Below, one piece after another: positions 30,883 to 41,350 of a stretch of 64,000 nt of DNA. The notes below the pieces were generated by a model, which saw only the letters and a program-made list of their open reading frames with translations, did no database searches and was not told the DNA's origin. The stretch's first letter is position 1. Each line of letters opens with the position of its first letter. The position numbers were made by a program, and so were the translations under genes. The DNA is from G965199725 sp965199725 (lineage in GTDB: Bacteria > Pseudomonadota > Gammaproteobacteria > Nitrosococcales > Methylophagaceae), in the NCBI GenBank assembly GCA_965199725.1, contig OZ241321.1, positions 930,001-994,000 of the forward strand, read 5' to 3'.

Positions 30883-31914
30883 CTAAGGCTGTATCGCTAT
30901 ATTATTAATTGCTAGTGACTCACTAAAACCAAACATTATATTCATGGTCTGAATCGCCTGACCAGCTGCACCTTTAACCAAATTATCGATAACAGATAAC
31001 ACTACAACAGTATCACTATCAGGCGGCTGATGCACTGCGATGCGGCAGATATTTGCCCCCCGAACACTACGAGTATCAGGGTACGATCCGCTAGGCAATA
31101 CATCAACATAAGGCTCGCCATCATAGCGTTGCTCAAATAATGCCTGCAAATTGGTAGGCGCAATAACTTTGCCATAAAGGGTAGTGTGAATACCTCGAAT
31201 CATTGGCACTAAATGGGGTACAAAGGTAAGGTCTACCTGACCAGCAACAGCAGCCAATCCCTGTTCGATCTCAGGATGATGGCGATGACCAGTGGTCACA
31301 GCATAGGCTCTCATGTTTTCAGATGACTCGGCAAGCAATAAGTTCATTATTGCTTTTCTGCCCGCACCGCTGACACCTGATTTAGCATCAATAATAAGAT
31401 GATCACGATCAATTATGCCATTTTCTAATAAAGGCAAAAACCCAAGCAAGCTCGCTGTTGGATAGCATCCTGGCGAAGCAACTAATTGGGCAGATTTTAT
31501 TTTCTCACGATTGATCTCTGGCAACCCATACACTGCCTTATCAATGATCTGCGGACAGACATGGGTAGCATTGTACCAGCGCTCCCACAACCGAACATCC
31601 TTGAGGCGAAAATCTGCGGACAGATCAATGATACGGGTACCGCCGCGATCTATAAGTGCAGGCACCATGGCCATTGAGACTGTATGTGGTGTTGCAAAAA
31701 AGACCACATCACAGGCCGCAAGTAAATCAGCATCTGCTCGCTGAAAACAAAGATCAATATGACCACGTAAACTGGCAAACACATCGCTCACTCGTGTACC
31801 AACTTCGCTACGCGAGGTGATAATATGCAACGACACTTCAGGGTGTAGCGTGAGCAGGCGCAACAGCTCCAAACCCACGTATCCATTAGCGCCAACAATA
31901 CCAACCTTGATCAT
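30883..31914 (-). CDS. argC: N-acetyl-gamma-glutamyl-phosphate reductase
   Basis: Third step of arginine synthesis: NADPH reduction of N-acetylglutamyl phosphate. The ATG at 31914 gives [21 protein letters not shown], the canonical start. The open frame runs upstream to 31965 but the extra residues fit no homologue. The catalytic cysteine is in [13 protein letters not shown] (about 146-158), with [11 protein letters not shown] and [11 protein letters not shown] downstream. It has 343 residues, normal length, and is 93 bp downstream of purH. Confidence 0.95.
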   Translation of the reverse strand: MIKVGIVGANGYVGLELLRLLTLHPEVSLHIITSRSEVGTRVSDVFASLRGHIDLCFQRADADLLAACDVVFFATPHTVSMAMVPALIDRGGTRIIDLSADFRLKDVRLWERWYNATHVCPQIIDKAVYGLPEINREKIKSAQLVASPGCYPTASLLGFLPLLENGIIDRDHLIIDAKSGVSGAGRKAIMNLLLAESSENMRAYAVTTGHRHHPEIEQGLAAVAGQVDLTFVPHLVPMIRGIHTTLYGKVIAPTNLQALFEQRYDGEPYVDVLPSGSYPDTRSVRGANICRIAVHQPPDSDTVVVLSVIDNLVKGAAGQAIQTMNIMFGFSESLAINNIAIQP

Positions 31915-32007
31915 TAGTAATCTCTTAAAATAATAAAACGGTAGTGCTACATAATAAAAAAGCAAACGGCGGAGAGAAAGTGTCTACCCGCACTTTACAC
32001 CTGCTTA

Positions 32008-33570
32008 CTAGTGGCGAAATTGGCGTCTGCCAGTAAAAATCATAGCAATACCGTGTTCATCTGCTGCGGCAATCACTTCATCATCACGCACTGATCCACC
32101 AGGCTGAATCACCGCACTAATACCTGACTCGGCTGCTATATCCAAACCATCACGGAAAGGAAAAAACGCATCAGACGCCATCACCGCACCAGATACTGCC
32201 AGACCGGCATCTTGTGCCTTCATGAAAGCAATTTTACTACTGATAATGCGACTCATTTGCCCAGCACCAATGCCAATAGTTTGGCCTTTTTTAGCATAAA
32301 CAATGGCGTTTGATTTAACAAATGCGACCACACGCCATGCAAACAATAAATCTGTCATCTGGTCATTTGAGGGCGTTTTTTTAGTCGCTACCTTTAGGTT
32401 ATCAAGAGCAGTTAGCACAGTATCTTGATCTTGCAGTAAAAGCCCTCCTGCAACACGCTTAAAATCAAGTTTTCCGTCTTGTTGCGCTGCAAAACTACCG
32501 CAACAAAGCAAGCGAATATTTGTTTTCAAGGCAATGGCACCAGCTGCTGCATCACTAATAGCAGGCGCCACAATCACTTCAACAAACTGGCGGTCAACAA
32601 TAGTGCATGCTGTTTCTTCATCCAACTCACGATTAAAAGCAATAATGCCCCCAAATGCCGACTCAGGGTCTGTGTGGTAGGCTAGATCATAAGCGACAGA
32701 AAGAGTGTCAGCCATTCCCACACCACAAGGATTAGCATGTTTAACAATAACGCAAGCCGGCGATTCTGCAAACAGTTTCACACACTCAAGCGCTGCATCT
32801 GCATCAGCGATATTATTGTATGAAAGCGGCTTGCCTTGCAGTTGTATAGCAGCAGAAATAGTGCCTGTTGGCGGAGTAGATTCAGTATAAAATGCAGCCC
32901 GTTGATGGGGATTTTCACCATAGCGCATTGTTTTAGCTTTATTTAATTGTATGTTAAAAGTGCGTGGTAGGGTATCGCCAGCAGGGTTGTTAATTTTGCC
33001 CAGATAGTTAGCAATAGCATCATCATAGCAGGCAGTATGCTCAAATGCTTTTGTAGCCAAATTAAGACGCATGGCATCATCAACTGCCCCTACTTTTGAA
33101 AGTTGTTCAAGCACAAGACTATAATCACTCGGATCAATCAGCGTGGTCACTGAAACATGATTTTTGGCAGCAGCACGCAACATAGCCGATCCGCCAATAT
33201 CAATGTTTTCAATGGCATCTTCCATGGTGCAGTCATCACTAGCAACAGTAGCTACAAATGAGTATAAATTAATAACGATAAGGTCAATGGGCAAAATATC
33301 ATGTTGAGCCATTATTGCTTCGTCTATACCACGACGTGCTAACAAGCCACCATGTATTTTAGGATGTAGTGTTTTTACCCTGCCATCCATTATTTCCGGA
33401 AAGCCAGTGTAGTCAGATACTTCATATACTGGCAGACCAGCCTTTTTAAGCAGCCTAGCAGTGCCTCCTGTTGAAAGCAGCTCTACACCCAGTCCGTGCA
33501 AATGCTGCGCAAATTCAACTATGCCAGACTTATCAGAAACGCTTAGCAGGGCACGTTTAATCTTGTTCAT
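32008..33570 (-). CDS. purH: Bifunctional AICAR formyltransferase / IMP cyclohydrolase
   Basis: Last two steps of IMP synthesis. It has 520 residues. The N-terminal cyclohydrolase domain has [15 protein letters not shown] and [17 protein letters not shown] (about 64-80). The C-terminal formyltransferase has [27 protein letters not shown] and [18 protein letters not shown]. It follows fis by 14 bp in the prmA-dusB-fis-purH order typical of pseudomonads. The formyl donor links it to the folate genes in the window. Confidence 0.97.
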   Translation of the reverse strand: MNKIKRALLSVSDKSGIVEFAQHLHGLGVELLSTGGTARLLKKAGLPVYEVSDYTGFPEIMDGRVKTLHPKIHGGLLARRGIDEAIMAQHDILPIDLIVINLYSFVATVASDDCTMEDAIENIDIGGSAMLRAAAKNHVSVTTLIDPSDYSLVLEQLSKVGAVDDAMRLNLATKAFEHTACYDDAIANYLGKINNPAGDTLPRTFNIQLNKAKTMRYGENPHQRAAFYTESTPPTGTISAAIQLQGKPLSYNNIADADAALECVKLFAESPACVIVKHANPCGVGMADTLSVAYDLAYHTDPESAFGGIIAFNRELDEETACTIVDRQFVEVIVAPAISDAAAGAIALKTNIRLLCCGSFAAQQDGKLDFKRVAGGLLLQDQDTVLTALDNLKVATKKTPSNDQMTDLLFAWRVVAFVKSNAIVYAKKGQTIGIGAGQMSRIISSKIAFMKAQDAGLAVSGAVMASDAFFPFRDGLDIAAESGISAVIQPGGSVRDDEVIAAADEHGIAMIFTGRRQFRH

Positions 33571-33584
33571 TGACGCTCTCTAAT

Positions 33585-33875
33585 TTAAGTAACATTAAGG
33601 TCATATAATCTTAACTTCTTGCGCAAAGTGCTGCGACTAAGGCCTAATATCTCAGCAGCACGACTCTGATTACCATTAACATGATCAAGTGTTATCTTTA
33701 GAAGTGGCGCCTCAACCTCGGCTAATATAATAGCGTATAGGCCGGCTGCTGGATAACCATCTAATTGCTCAAAGTATTTTTCTAAAACAGTGACAACACA
33801 CTCACTCAATGGTAAATATTGGTTCTCTTTTATAATCAAAAAATGAGATAATTTTTTGCCTTTATCTTTTGTCAT
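33585..33875 (-). CDS. fis: Fis-family nucleoid-associated DNA-binding protein
   Basis: A 96-residue protein. The C-terminal helix-turn-helix GNQSRAAEILGLSRSTLRKKLRLYDL (about 68-93) is the Fis signature, and the middle LLKITLDHVNGN precedes it. It bends DNA and controls rRNA, recombination and replication-origin activity in relatives. Its ATG overlaps the TGA of the dusB remnant (ATGA), the normal dusB-fis coupling, although dusB itself is broken. fis expression therefore depends on the transcript or promoter upstream of the damaged genes. Confidence 0.93.
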   Translation of the reverse strand: MTKDKGKKLSHFLIIKENQYLPLSECVVTVLEKYFEQLDGYPAAGLYAIILAEVEAPLLKITLDHVNGNQSRAAEILGLSRSTLRKKLRLYDLNVT

Positions 33876-34095
33876 ATGGCCAGAGTATCCTGTGCTAACT
33901 GAGCAAAAAACTGCTCAGTAAAAATGACTTTTTGCTTGCCCACAGCGCTTTGTTGGTAGTGATCATCTCCGACACCACCATACCAACACCTAAGCGACGG
34001 CATAATTGACGAAAAGGCCGGTCTGTCACCCCAGCCATAGGCGCTAAAAATAACTTATTCGGCAACACATAATTTCCTATTGCCAAATCAGTCAT
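33872..34095 (-). pseudogene. dusB: dusB remnant (tRNA-dihydrouridine synthase B) with large internal deletion
   Basis: From ATG 34095 the frame encodes MTDLAIGNYVLPNKLFLAPMAGVTDRPFRQLCRRLG and MVVSEMITTNKALWASKKS, the FMN-binding N-terminus of DusB. After about 52 residues similarity stops. A shifted frame reads FTEQFFAQLAQDTLAI and ends in a TGA overlapping the fis ATG, as a DusB C-terminus would. About 224 bp remain of roughly 1 kb, so around 250 residues including the catalytic cysteine region are gone, with a frameshift at the junction. It overlaps the prmA pseudogene by 8 bp, preserving the old operon layout. Confidence 0.85.
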
Positions 34096-34909
34096 GACGC
34101 CAACCTGCGATCCGCACCCATTCGTCATTGACAACAGGCACATCCATGTCAAACCATTCTTGGTAGTGCTCACTAATCATACTGGACCGGTTGGTTAACA
34201 CTCCGGATAACACAATGGAGGAATCTGGCTTTGTTAAATCAGCAAAATGTTCCGTCAATGATTGCAATGGTGGCGCCAAAATGTTAGCAAGCAATACATC
34301 ACATCTATCAGCCGGACAATCACTAGGTAAACAGGTATTAATGTAAACACCATTGCGGCTGGCATTGATCCGAGTCACCTCGGGCGTGCGGATCAAGATC
34401 AACCCCCAACAACCTTATCGACAACAAGTAACGCGGCAGCAATTGTTAGAACCCCACTGCCGCAACCATAATCAACAAAATATTTTTCCTGAAAGTTGGT
34501 TTGATCCAACCAACACAGGCACAAATCCGTTGTTGAATGACCCCCAATGCCACGCTAGAGTCAAGCACGATAGCCACAGCATTTTTTTGTTGTGGACGGG
34601 TGCACACACCAGCTAGGACAAACCCATAGTCTATCGCCAAAACACATGGCATGAAAGCCAGCCATTGATTCATACGCCCAGTCTTTGTCTGCAACTGCTT
34701 CAATATGATAGTCCTATAATGCTTGAGGCAATAACAAGATCAGTATTGATAGTAGTATTAAATAAGGCTATAGCACTTGTGTTCGCTGACCACAGCGGTA
34801 TGTCATCAAGATCAGTCTGATAAATTAGTTGGTTGGTATTATCCTGAAAAGTAACAGCGCTGGCACCGCATTCTGCCGTGCTCTTAAAAACAAGTTGAAT
34901 ATTGACCAT
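34088..34909 (-). pseudogene. prmA: prmA pseudogene (ribosomal protein L11 methyltransferase), several frameshifts
   Basis: Pieces of PrmA occur in order in different frames. N-terminal AVTFQDNTNQLIYQTDLDDIPLW is at 34700-34909. [21 protein letters not shown] follows in a second frame, then [15 protein letters not shown] in a third. The SAM-binding VDYGCGSGVLTIAAALLV lies near 34400-34475 in yet another. The C-terminal DVLLANILAPPLQSL and EWVRIAGWRHD are in the 34088-34402 frame. The usual LDPGLAFGTG motif is degraded to LDSSVALGV. At least three frame changes exclude a single sequencing error. Loss of L11 methylation is tolerated in other bacteria. Confidence 0.93.
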
Positions 34910-34915
34910 TGGAGG

Positions 34916-36256
34916 CTACATTCCCAGTTTTTTTTCAAGGTAATGAATATTAGTGCCCCCTTGCTTAAAACTATCATCGTTCATGATGTCTTGTTGCAAA
35001 GCAATATTGGTTTTAATGCCCTCAATGCCAAATTCACTTAGTGCATTTCGCATACGCGCAATAGCAGACTCTCTCGTCCTACCATAAGCGATCAGTTTGC
35101 CAATTAATGAGTCATAATTAGGAGGCACATGATAGCCACTATAAATGTGGGAATCTATCCTTATGCCAGCACCGCCAGGTGCATGATAATAGGTGATTTT
35201 TCCCGGGCTGGGCATAAAAGTTTTGGCATCTTCGGCATTAATTCGGCACTCTATAGCATGACCATTAATAACAACATCCTCCTGAGATAACGAAAGTGGA
35301 TCGCCTGATGCGATACGTATTTGCTCAGCAACCAGATCGATATCAGCTACACGCTCAGTAACCGGATGCTCAACCTGAATGCGAGTATTCATTTCAATAA
35401 AATAAAATTCACCATCCTGATATAAAAACTCAAATGTACCGGCACCACGATAATCAATAGCGATACACGCTTCAGCACACAACTTACCGACTTTTTCGCG
35501 TAGCATAGCGGAAATACCTGGCGCAGGTGATTCTTCAACCACCTTTTGATGACGGCGCTGCATGGAGCAGTCACGCTCACCTAAATGGATTGTATTGCCA
35601 TGCTCATCAGCCAATACCTGAAACTCAATGTGGCGAGGATTTATTAACAGTTTTTCCATGTAAACCGTATCGTTTTGAAATAATGACTGAGCTTCACTGC
35701 GAGTTAATGCAATAGCGTTGACAAGATCAGCATTACTATAAACTTCCCGCATACCCCTGCCGCCGCCGCCGCCAGAAGCCTTAATCATAACCGGATAGCC
35801 AATTTCATTGGCAAGACGAAGATTAGTCTTATTATCATTACCCAGCGGACCATCAGAGCCAGGCACACAGGGCACGCCCGCCTTTTTCATTGCCTTGATA
35901 GCCGATACTTTGTCGCCCATTAAGCGAATTGTTTTGGCGCGAGGACCAATAAAAGTGAACCCACTGTACTCTACACGCTCGGCAAAGTCTGCATTCTCAG
36001 ACAAAAAACCATAACCAGGATGGATAGCAGCGGCATCAGTAATGTCTGCAGCGCTTATAATTGCAGGCATATTCAGATAACTATCAGCAGATGCCGCTGA
36101 ACCAATGCACACGCTCTCATCTGCCAGCAAAACATGTTTCAGGGTCCGATCCACATCAGAGTGAACAGCCACTGTTTTAATACCTAACTCTTTACAGGCA
36201 CGCAACACCCGAAGAGCAATCTCACCACGATTAGCAATAACAATCTTATTTATCAC
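34916..36256 (-). CDS. accC: Acetyl-CoA carboxylase, biotin carboxylase subunit
   Basis: Carboxylates the biotin on AccB with ATP and bicarbonate in fatty-acid synthesis. It has 446 residues, full length. Features in order: [20 protein letters not shown] (about 5-24), ATP-grasp glycine loop [14 protein letters not shown] (about 159-172), [27 protein letters not shown] and the catalytic [14 protein letters not shown] (about 288-301). It is cotranscribed with accB (48 bp gap) and aroQ upstream, as in pseudomonads; prmA downstream is decayed. Confidence 0.97.
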   Translation of the reverse strand: MINKIVIANRGEIALRVLRACKELGIKTVAVHSDVDRTLKHVLLADESVCIGSAASADSYLNMPAIISAADITDAAAIHPGYGFLSENADFAERVEYSGFTFIGPRAKTIRLMGDKVSAIKAMKKAGVPCVPGSDGPLGNDNKTNLRLANEIGYPVMIKASGGGGGRGMREVYSNADLVNAIALTRSEAQSLFQNDTVYMEKLLINPRHIEFQVLADEHGNTIHLGERDCSMQRRHQKVVEESPAPGISAMLREKVGKLCAEACIAIDYRGAGTFEFLYQDGEFYFIEMNTRIQVEHPVTERVADIDLVAEQIRIASGDPLSLSQEDVVINGHAIECRINAEDAKTFMPSPGKITYYHAPGGAGIRIDSHIYSGYHVPPNYDSLIGKLIAYGRTRESAIARMRNALSEFGIEGIKTNIALQQDIMNDDSFKQGGTNIHYLEKKLGM

Positions 36257-36304
36257 AGTGTTTTCATTACCAAATCAATTAACAAAGCACGATGCCAGAA
36301 AGCG

Positions 36305-36733
36305 CTATTCAATAACAATCAATGACTGGCCAAACTCAACAGCCTGACCATTTTCAACCAAAATAGCAGTTACAGTACCGCTATGATCCGTCTCAATTTG
36401 GTTAAAAATTTTCATCGCTTCAATAATACAGAGAGTATCGCCTACCGCAACAGTTTGTCCGACCTCAATAAAAGCCTTGATATCCGGCGATGATGAACGA
36501 TAAAACGTGCCAACCATTGGTGATTTAACAGTATTGATTTCAACATGATCGCTTTCGGCAACAGGCACGACCGGATCAGCCGTGCTAGGAGCAAGGACAG
36601 AAGAAGCAGCTAAGGCAGGTGCCGATCCAACGCGACTAATTCTTACTGCCTCATTGTCCCCTTTAACTTCAAGTTCGCTAATATCTGACGCCTCAACTAG
36701 CTCAATAAGTTTTTTTATTTTACGGATGTCCAT
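36305..36733 (-). CDS. accB: Biotin carboxyl carrier protein of acetyl-CoA carboxylase
   Basis: A 142-residue carrier. An N-terminal segment ([23 protein letters not shown]) is followed by an Ala/Pro-rich linker (about 38-62) and a C-terminal biotinyl domain with the EAMKI lysine (about residue 109) and the protruding-thumb region [10 protein letters not shown]. AccC biotinylates from the adjacent gene. It is 14 bp downstream of aroQ. Confidence 0.97.
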   Translation of the reverse strand: MDIRKIKKLIELVEASDISELEVKGDNEAVRISRVGSAPALAASSVLAPSTADPVVPVAESDHVEINTVKSPMVGTFYRSSSPDIKAFIEVGQTVAVGDTLCIIEAMKIFNQIETDHSGTVTAILVENGQAVEFGQSLIVIE

Positions 36734-36747
36734 GTAAGTGATAACCC

Positions 36748-37188
36748 CTATTCGGTAATGTGTCTTATAGCAGCCTGCAATGCCAACTCATAGCCATGGA
36801 CACCAAGTCCACAAATAACACCAACTGCAATATCAGACAGATAAGAATGGTGGCGAAAAGCCTCTCTAGCATAAACATTTGACAGGTGTATTTCAATGAA
36901 AGGAACGGTCGTAGCCAATAAAGCATCACGGATAGTAATACTGCTATGGGTGAATGCAGCAGGATTAATAATAATAAAATCTACATCATCTGAATGCACT
37001 GACTGAAGCTTGTCAACCAAAGCATGTTCGGCATTACTCTGAAAGCTTTCCAGTTGATGGCCCAATGAGGTAGCCTGATCAGTCAATTTAGCAACAACCT
37101 CAGTTAAGGTGATTAGTCCATAGTGTTCTGGTTCACGAGACCCGAGAAGATTTAAATTAGGACCGTGCAGTACTAAAAGCTTTGCCAT
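36748..37188 (-). CDS. aroQ: Type II 3-dehydroquinate dehydratase
   Basis: Third step of the shikimate pathway. ATG at 37188 gives [20 protein letters not shown], the standard start; the frame is open to 37233 but the extra 15 residues are not conserved. The flexible-loop arginine and tyrosine (SREPEHYG) and the catalytic histidine region [22 protein letters not shown] (about 98-119) are present. At 146 residues it has family length. It is first in the aroQ-accB-accC run, downstream of dsbD. Confidence 0.95.
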   Translation of the reverse strand: MAKLLVLHGPNLNLLGSREPEHYGLITLTEVVAKLTDQATSLGHQLESFQSNAEHALVDKLQSVHSDDVDFIIINPAAFTHSSITIRDALLATTVPFIEIHLSNVYAREAFRHHSYLSDIAVGVICGLGVHGYELALQAAIRHITE

Positions 37189-37267
37189 CAGATTTATGGT
37201 ACATAAACTAAAATTAAAATTGTGCACCAGCAAATATAAATTGTCTAGTTTTTAAGCAAAAGGAGGG

Positions 37268-39112
37268 TTATTTAGCTTGATCTGGCAACGAAGCAAGATG
37301 AGTAAGCATACGAGATGCGCTTATACTGCCAATCCAGCGATGGTGGATATATTCATTGCCATCTCGGTCAAAAAAGAGCAGGGCGGGCGGGCCAAATAAA
37401 CCAAAATGCTTGAGCAGCGCCTTGTGCTGGTCAGTATTATCAGTCATATCAATCTGGAAGGCATTAATCTCTGCTAGCATTTCAACCACACGGCTATCAT
37501 GAAACGTAGTAGTCTCCATTATTTTACACTCAACACACCAATCAGCATAAAAATTAACCATAGCAGGGGAGTCAGTGTGAGATAACTGCTGTTGCAGCTC
37601 CATCAGGCTACCGACTTTAATGAAGGTTGCCCTTGCTGAACGCTTTATGCTACCAGTTGCAACTATGGCGTCTAGGGGTTGCCAGAGATTGTGACTACCG
37701 CTTGTACCACCAACAATAAGCAGGCTCCCATAAATCAGTAATAGCAGACCAATGCCCTTCCACAGTTTATACCAGCCAGACACACCCATATTGAGCGCAT
37801 TAAACGCGCCCATATATACAGCGGTAACAATGCATAAGCTCCCCCACAACAAAAGCGCCATCCATCCAGGAATAATACGTTCCAGCATCCAGATAGCAAG
37901 CGCCAGCATCAACACACCAATAATGGCTTTAATGGCATTCATCCAAGCACCCGCCTTGGGTAATAGCGCGCCAAAACAAGTGCCAATAATAAGAAGGGGC
38001 AATCCCATACCTATGCTGAGGGCAAACAAGGCCGCACCACCTAACACTGGATCGCCCTGATTACCAATAAATATGAGTGCGCCAGCCAGCGGCGGTGTGA
38101 GACACGGCCCCACAATTAAAACGGACAACAAGCCCATCAGCCCAGCACCAATAATATGGCCACTTTGCCGGCGATGACCAAATTGATGCAAAAACTGCCG
38201 CATGCTCTGCGGCAGTTGCAAATCGAACAGACCAAACATAGACGAAGCTAGCACAATCATTAAGGCACTGAAAGCACCTATAATCCAGCTATTTTGTAAC
38301 AGCGCTTGGATGCTTTCACCCAAAAACCCAGTTAGGATACCAGCAATACTATAGGTGATCGCCATGGCCAATACGTATACTGAAGACAGTATAAATGCCC
38401 GCTGGCGGGTCACCCTTTCGCCCTTGCCAGCAATAATAGATGATAAGATGGGAAGCATCGGAAAAGTACAGGGGGTAAAAGACAAGAGTAAACCCAGTAC
38501 GAAAAAACCAGCCAATACTTTAAGTATATTACCCTGGACAAGGCGTTGAGCGATGCAATCTTGTTGAGATAACATTGCGCCTGGCCTGCTTATTATCGGC
38601 TCATTCTGCATGCTGATCTGTGGTGGATTGCCTGACCTAGCCAATATGTCAGATATATTAATAGCAGGTAACAATAAACTTACGTCACGCTGAACTGGTG
38701 GATAACAAATGTTAAATGTTGCCGAACAGCCTTGATAGTGAGCACGCAAGATGACCTCTTCCTCTTGATTGCTTTTTTGCAAGGACAATAATACCTCAAT
38801 ATCTTGATAATAAACGTTGGTTGGTCCAAAAAACTTATCTGTTCTGGTTTCACCATCAGGCAGTGAAAAAGACAATAACTGCACCCCGTCGTTGCCAACA
38901 AGCTCAAAGCGGATCTTGTCACGATAAAGATAGTTACCTTCAGCAATCTGCCAACTAGCTAAGACCGACTTGGCATCGTTAATATCAGCAGAAAAAACAA
39001 ATACTGCGTCAACACTTAAGGGGTTATCTGCATTCAAGCCAAGCATATCCAACAAGCCCGACTGAGCATGAAAGGGGACGATAAAAAAAATCAGTAATAA
39101 GAGGTTTTTCAT
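37268..39112 (-). CDS. dsbD: Thiol:disulfide interchange protein DsbD
   Basis: Carries electrons from cytoplasmic thioredoxin across the inner membrane to periplasmic oxidised proteins. It has 614 residues. The signal peptide ends near FHAQSG. The periplasmic alpha domain (about 30-160) has the cysteine pair in YQGCSATFNICYPP. The membrane beta domain has about eight segments (190-470) with LLSFTPCTFPMLPILSSI and VGPCLTPPLAGAL, and the C-terminal thioredoxin domain has FYADWCVECKIMETTTF. All three redox pairs are visible. It is upstream of aroQ. Confidence 0.95.
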   Translation of the reverse strand: MKNLLLLIFFIVPFHAQSGLLDMLGLNADNPLSVDAVFVFSADINDAKSVLASWQIAEGNYLYRDKIRFELVGNDGVQLLSFSLPDGETRTDKFFGPTNVYYQDIEVLLSLQKSNQEEEVILRAHYQGCSATFNICYPPVQRDVSLLLPAINISDILARSGNPPQISMQNEPIISRPGAMLSQQDCIAQRLVQGNILKVLAGFFVLGLLLSFTPCTFPMLPILSSIIAGKGERVTRQRAFILSSVYVLAMAITYSIAGILTGFLGESIQALLQNSWIIGAFSALMIVLASSMFGLFDLQLPQSMRQFLHQFGHRRQSGHIIGAGLMGLLSVLIVGPCLTPPLAGALIFIGNQGDPVLGGAALFALSIGMGLPLLIIGTCFGALLPKAGAWMNAIKAIIGVLMLALAIWMLERIIPGWMALLLWGSLCIVTAVYMGAFNALNMGVSGWYKLWKGIGLLLLIYGSLLIVGGTSGSHNLWQPLDAIVATGSIKRSARATFIKVGSLMELQQQLSHTDSPAMVNFYADWCVECKIMETTTFHDSRVVEMLAEINAFQIDMTDNTDQHKALLKHFGLFGPPALLFFDRDGNEYIHHRWIGSISASRMLTHLASLPDQAK

Positions 39113-39417
39113 GGGTAGAACCTGAATACAGCCACTAATTCTACCAAAAGCAGCAAATTTTGCTGACTAAATATCATACCAAACGCCCCTTTAGGTTTAT
39201 TGAGGAACAGCTAAATAAAATTAGGCCATGGCCCTAGGCAATTTTAAGCGCATACGAAAAGCGACAGAAGAAATTTCACGGTATGTTACAAAATTAGTTA
39301 AAATCTATAGCAAATAACGAAACACAGCCCTGTTAGCGAGATCAGGATTTACAGCGCAGACAAGGCTAGCTTTCGGATATGTTTCACGTGCACCACTAGG
39401 ATAAACAGATAATATTT
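39113..39417. other. Intergenic region between dsbD and the small membrane protein gene
   Basis: The 305 bp carry no convincing ORF. They hold divergent promoters and one imperfect parS-like palindrome at 39380-39395. AT-rich runs are present but no strong terminator. Confidence 0.5.
39380..39395 (+). promoter_or_regulatory. Imperfect parS-like palindrome upstream of a small membrane protein gene
   Basis: TGTTTCACGTGCACCA matches TGTTTCACGTGAAACA except at two bases in the right half. It is intergenic, so coding constraint cannot explain the likeness. It is about 22 kb from the recF sites. Confidence 0.4.
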
Positions 39418-39678
39418 ATGGCAAAAATAAAAATTGGTATGGGTTTTATTATTGGCTCAATGGTTATCTGGTTAGTTGACAGGTTTTCATCCTTTGTTTC
39501 AAGCTTTTTGGGCAGAATGCTTTGTGGCAATCATTATATGCGGCCAGCAGAGAATGTTATCGGTGATATATCTTGTGGGTTTAATGCTGATATGTATCTT
39601 GTTGTTTTTCTCTTTGTTATTTTTTTAATTGGTATTATATTTGTTGTCATTGCAAAAAATAGCAGAATAAACATTTAA
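39418..39678 (+). CDS. Small membrane protein of unknown function
   Basis: An 86-residue protein with two hydrophobic segments (about residues 8-30 and 60-80) separated by a short hydrophilic loop carrying two cysteines (MLCGNHY and DISCGFN). I recognise no family. It lies 109 bp before the aspartic protease gene on the same strand. Codon use looks ordinary, and two plausible membrane helices support a real gene, but confidence is moderate. Confidence 0.5.
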   Translation: MAKIKIGMGFIIGSMVIWLVDRFSSFVSSFLGRMLCGNHYMRPAENVIGDISCGFNADMYLVVFLFVIFLIGIIFVVIAKNSRINI

Positions 39679-39787
39679 GAACCCGATGAAACTTATCCGC
39701 CTGTGTGGTAAATATACCAGAAAGGGAAATTTGCCATTAAACGCCTAATATGGTTAAGCACCTTTTGAGAGCAAACCAACAAAGTTA

Positions 39788-40321
39788 ATGAAGTCAAACA
39801 CCGAACCACCAACATTCAGCAAGAGCGTTATTGTTGTTATCTGGATTGTATTATTGTCGCTAGCAACTTTTACTTTTAATAAGGTTCTTGATGATATTGA
39901 CAACCCCAATCAACAGCTATTAGTGTCCGTTGACAACTATGGCAATAAAGCAATTACCTTAAAACGAAACCGCTATGGTCATTATATGGCTACGGGCAAA
40001 ATTAATGGCTACTCCGTCGATTTTCTGGTTGATACTGGCGCAACGCTGGTAGCGGTACCTAAGCATATTGCTGCTAAGCTAAATCTTAAAAGAGGCCAAG
40101 TATTTCACAGCCAAACGGCCAACGGGACAACACGTTCTTATAACACAACAATTGACAGGCTTGCACTAGGTGATATTATTATGACCAACGTACCAGCAGC
40201 TATTGTTGTTGGTATGGAATTTGATGAAATCTTACTTGGTATGTCATTTTTAAAACATCTACACCTGACACAACAAAATAACACATTAACTATCAGTGTG
40301 CCGAATAATATGGAAAGCTAA
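39788..40321 (+). CDS. Retropepsin-like clan AA aspartic protease, membrane-anchored
   Basis: A 177-residue protein of the TIGR02281-like bacterial family. One N-terminal membrane helix (IVVIWIVLLSLATFTF, about 15-30) precedes a retropepsin domain with the active-site VDFLVDTGATLVAVP (about 77-91), ANGTTRSYNTTIDRLALGDI and the second hydrophobic-glycine LLGMSFL near 152-158. The Asp of DTGA is catalytic and the enzyme would act as a dimer facing the periplasm. Its substrates are not known to me. It is convergent with fbp, separated by only 7 bp. Confidence 0.82.
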   Translation: MKSNTEPPTFSKSVIVVIWIVLLSLATFTFNKVLDDIDNPNQQLLVSVDNYGNKAITLKRNRYGHYMATGKINGYSVDFLVDTGATLVAVPKHIAAKLNLKRGQVFHSQTANGTTRSYNTTIDRLALGDIIMTNVPAAIVVGMEFDEILLGMSFLKHLHLTQQNNTLTISVPNNMES

Positions 40322-40328
40322 AACACTC

Positions 40329-41330
40329 CTAATGATAAGAGATAATACGCTCTACCTCACGCCTTGATCCAAGAACAACGGGTACGCGCTGATGAATGCT
40401 GGTTGGCTGGATAGTCATAATACGCTCTCGCCCAGTTGAGCTCGCTCCTCCGGCCTGTTCGATAATAAAACTCGCGGGATTAACTTCATATAACAAGCGC
40501 AACCTACCGCTACTGGCTACGGTTTTGCTGTCTGATGGATACATAAACACCCCGCCCCGAGTCAATATTCTATACACCTCTGCTACCATAGACCCAATCC
40601 AACGCATATTAAAATCTTTCTTGCGATCGCCTTGGGCTCCCTGTATACACTCATCAACATAACGTTTAATGGGTGCCTCCCAAAACCGCTGATTTGACAT
40701 ATTGATAGCAAACTCCGTCGTATTATCAGGAATCATCATCTCAGGATGGGTTAACACAAATTCGCCAATATCACGATCTAGGGTGAAGCCATTCACGCTC
40801 TCGCCGATTGTTAGAATCATCATGGTGCAAGGACCATAAACACAAAAACCAGCACAAACTTGTTCAGTGCCTGTTTGCATGAAATCGGCCATTGTTGGTT
40901 TGACAACCCCCTGCGGACAGCGCAATATTGAAAAAATAGTGCCCACAGACATGTTAATATCAATATTGGATGAACCATCCAGAGGGTCAAAAACAACCAG
41001 ATAGTTACCCTTGGGGTATTTATCAGGAATATGAATTATATTAGTGTCTTCCTCTGAAACCATCGCTGCCAGATGGCCAGTCCAGATCAAGTGGTCAATA
41101 ATGACATCATTGGCAATAATATCCAGTTTTTTTTGTATTTCACCCTGCACATTCTCAGATTCTGCCACACCACCCAAACCAATAATGCCACTACGGCCTA
41201 CTAAGTGAGAAATTTTTTTGCATGCGCTGATAATGTTATGCATTAGCCCAGTAAACTCACCGGTAGACTGTGCATGATCCCGCTGTTTTTCAACGATAAA
41301 TTGGGTAATTAATTTGCCTGTGCCTGACAT
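40329..41330 (-). CDS. fbp: Class I fructose-1,6-bisphosphatase
   Basis: Hydrolyses fructose 1,6-bisphosphate to fructose 6-phosphate. It has 333 residues. The metal-binding signature is VVFDPLDGSSNIDINMSVGTIF (about 110-131), with HLAAMVSEED upstream and MRWIGSMVAEVYRILTRGGVFMYP downstream. It starts 20 bp after fhcC behind a GGGGG Shine-Dalgarno and is probably part of the C1 operon. In a methylotroph it would regenerate sugar phosphates for formaldehyde assimilation or the pentose cycle; that role is inferred from context. Confidence 0.95.
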   Translation of the reverse strand: MSGTGKLITQFIVEKQRDHAQSTGEFTGLMHNIISACKKISHLVGRSGIIGLGGVAESENVQGEIQKKLDIIANDVIIDHLIWTGHLAAMVSEEDTNIIHIPDKYPKGNYLVVFDPLDGSSNIDINMSVGTIFSILRCPQGVVKPTMADFMQTGTEQVCAGFCVYGPCTMMILTIGESVNGFTLDRDIGEFVLTHPEMMIPDNTTEFAINMSNQRFWEAPIKRYVDECIQGAQGDRKKDFNMRWIGSMVAEVYRILTRGGVFMYPSDSKTVASSGRLRLLYEVNPASFIIEQAGGASSTGRERIMTIQPTSIHQRVPVVLGSRREVERIISYH

Positions 41331-41350
41331 AAAAACCCCCTATCAATATC

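Noticed and set aside
34353..34616. Plus-strand ORF of 87 residues over prmA
   Set aside because: Lies antisense to recognisable prmA pieces; no independent support.
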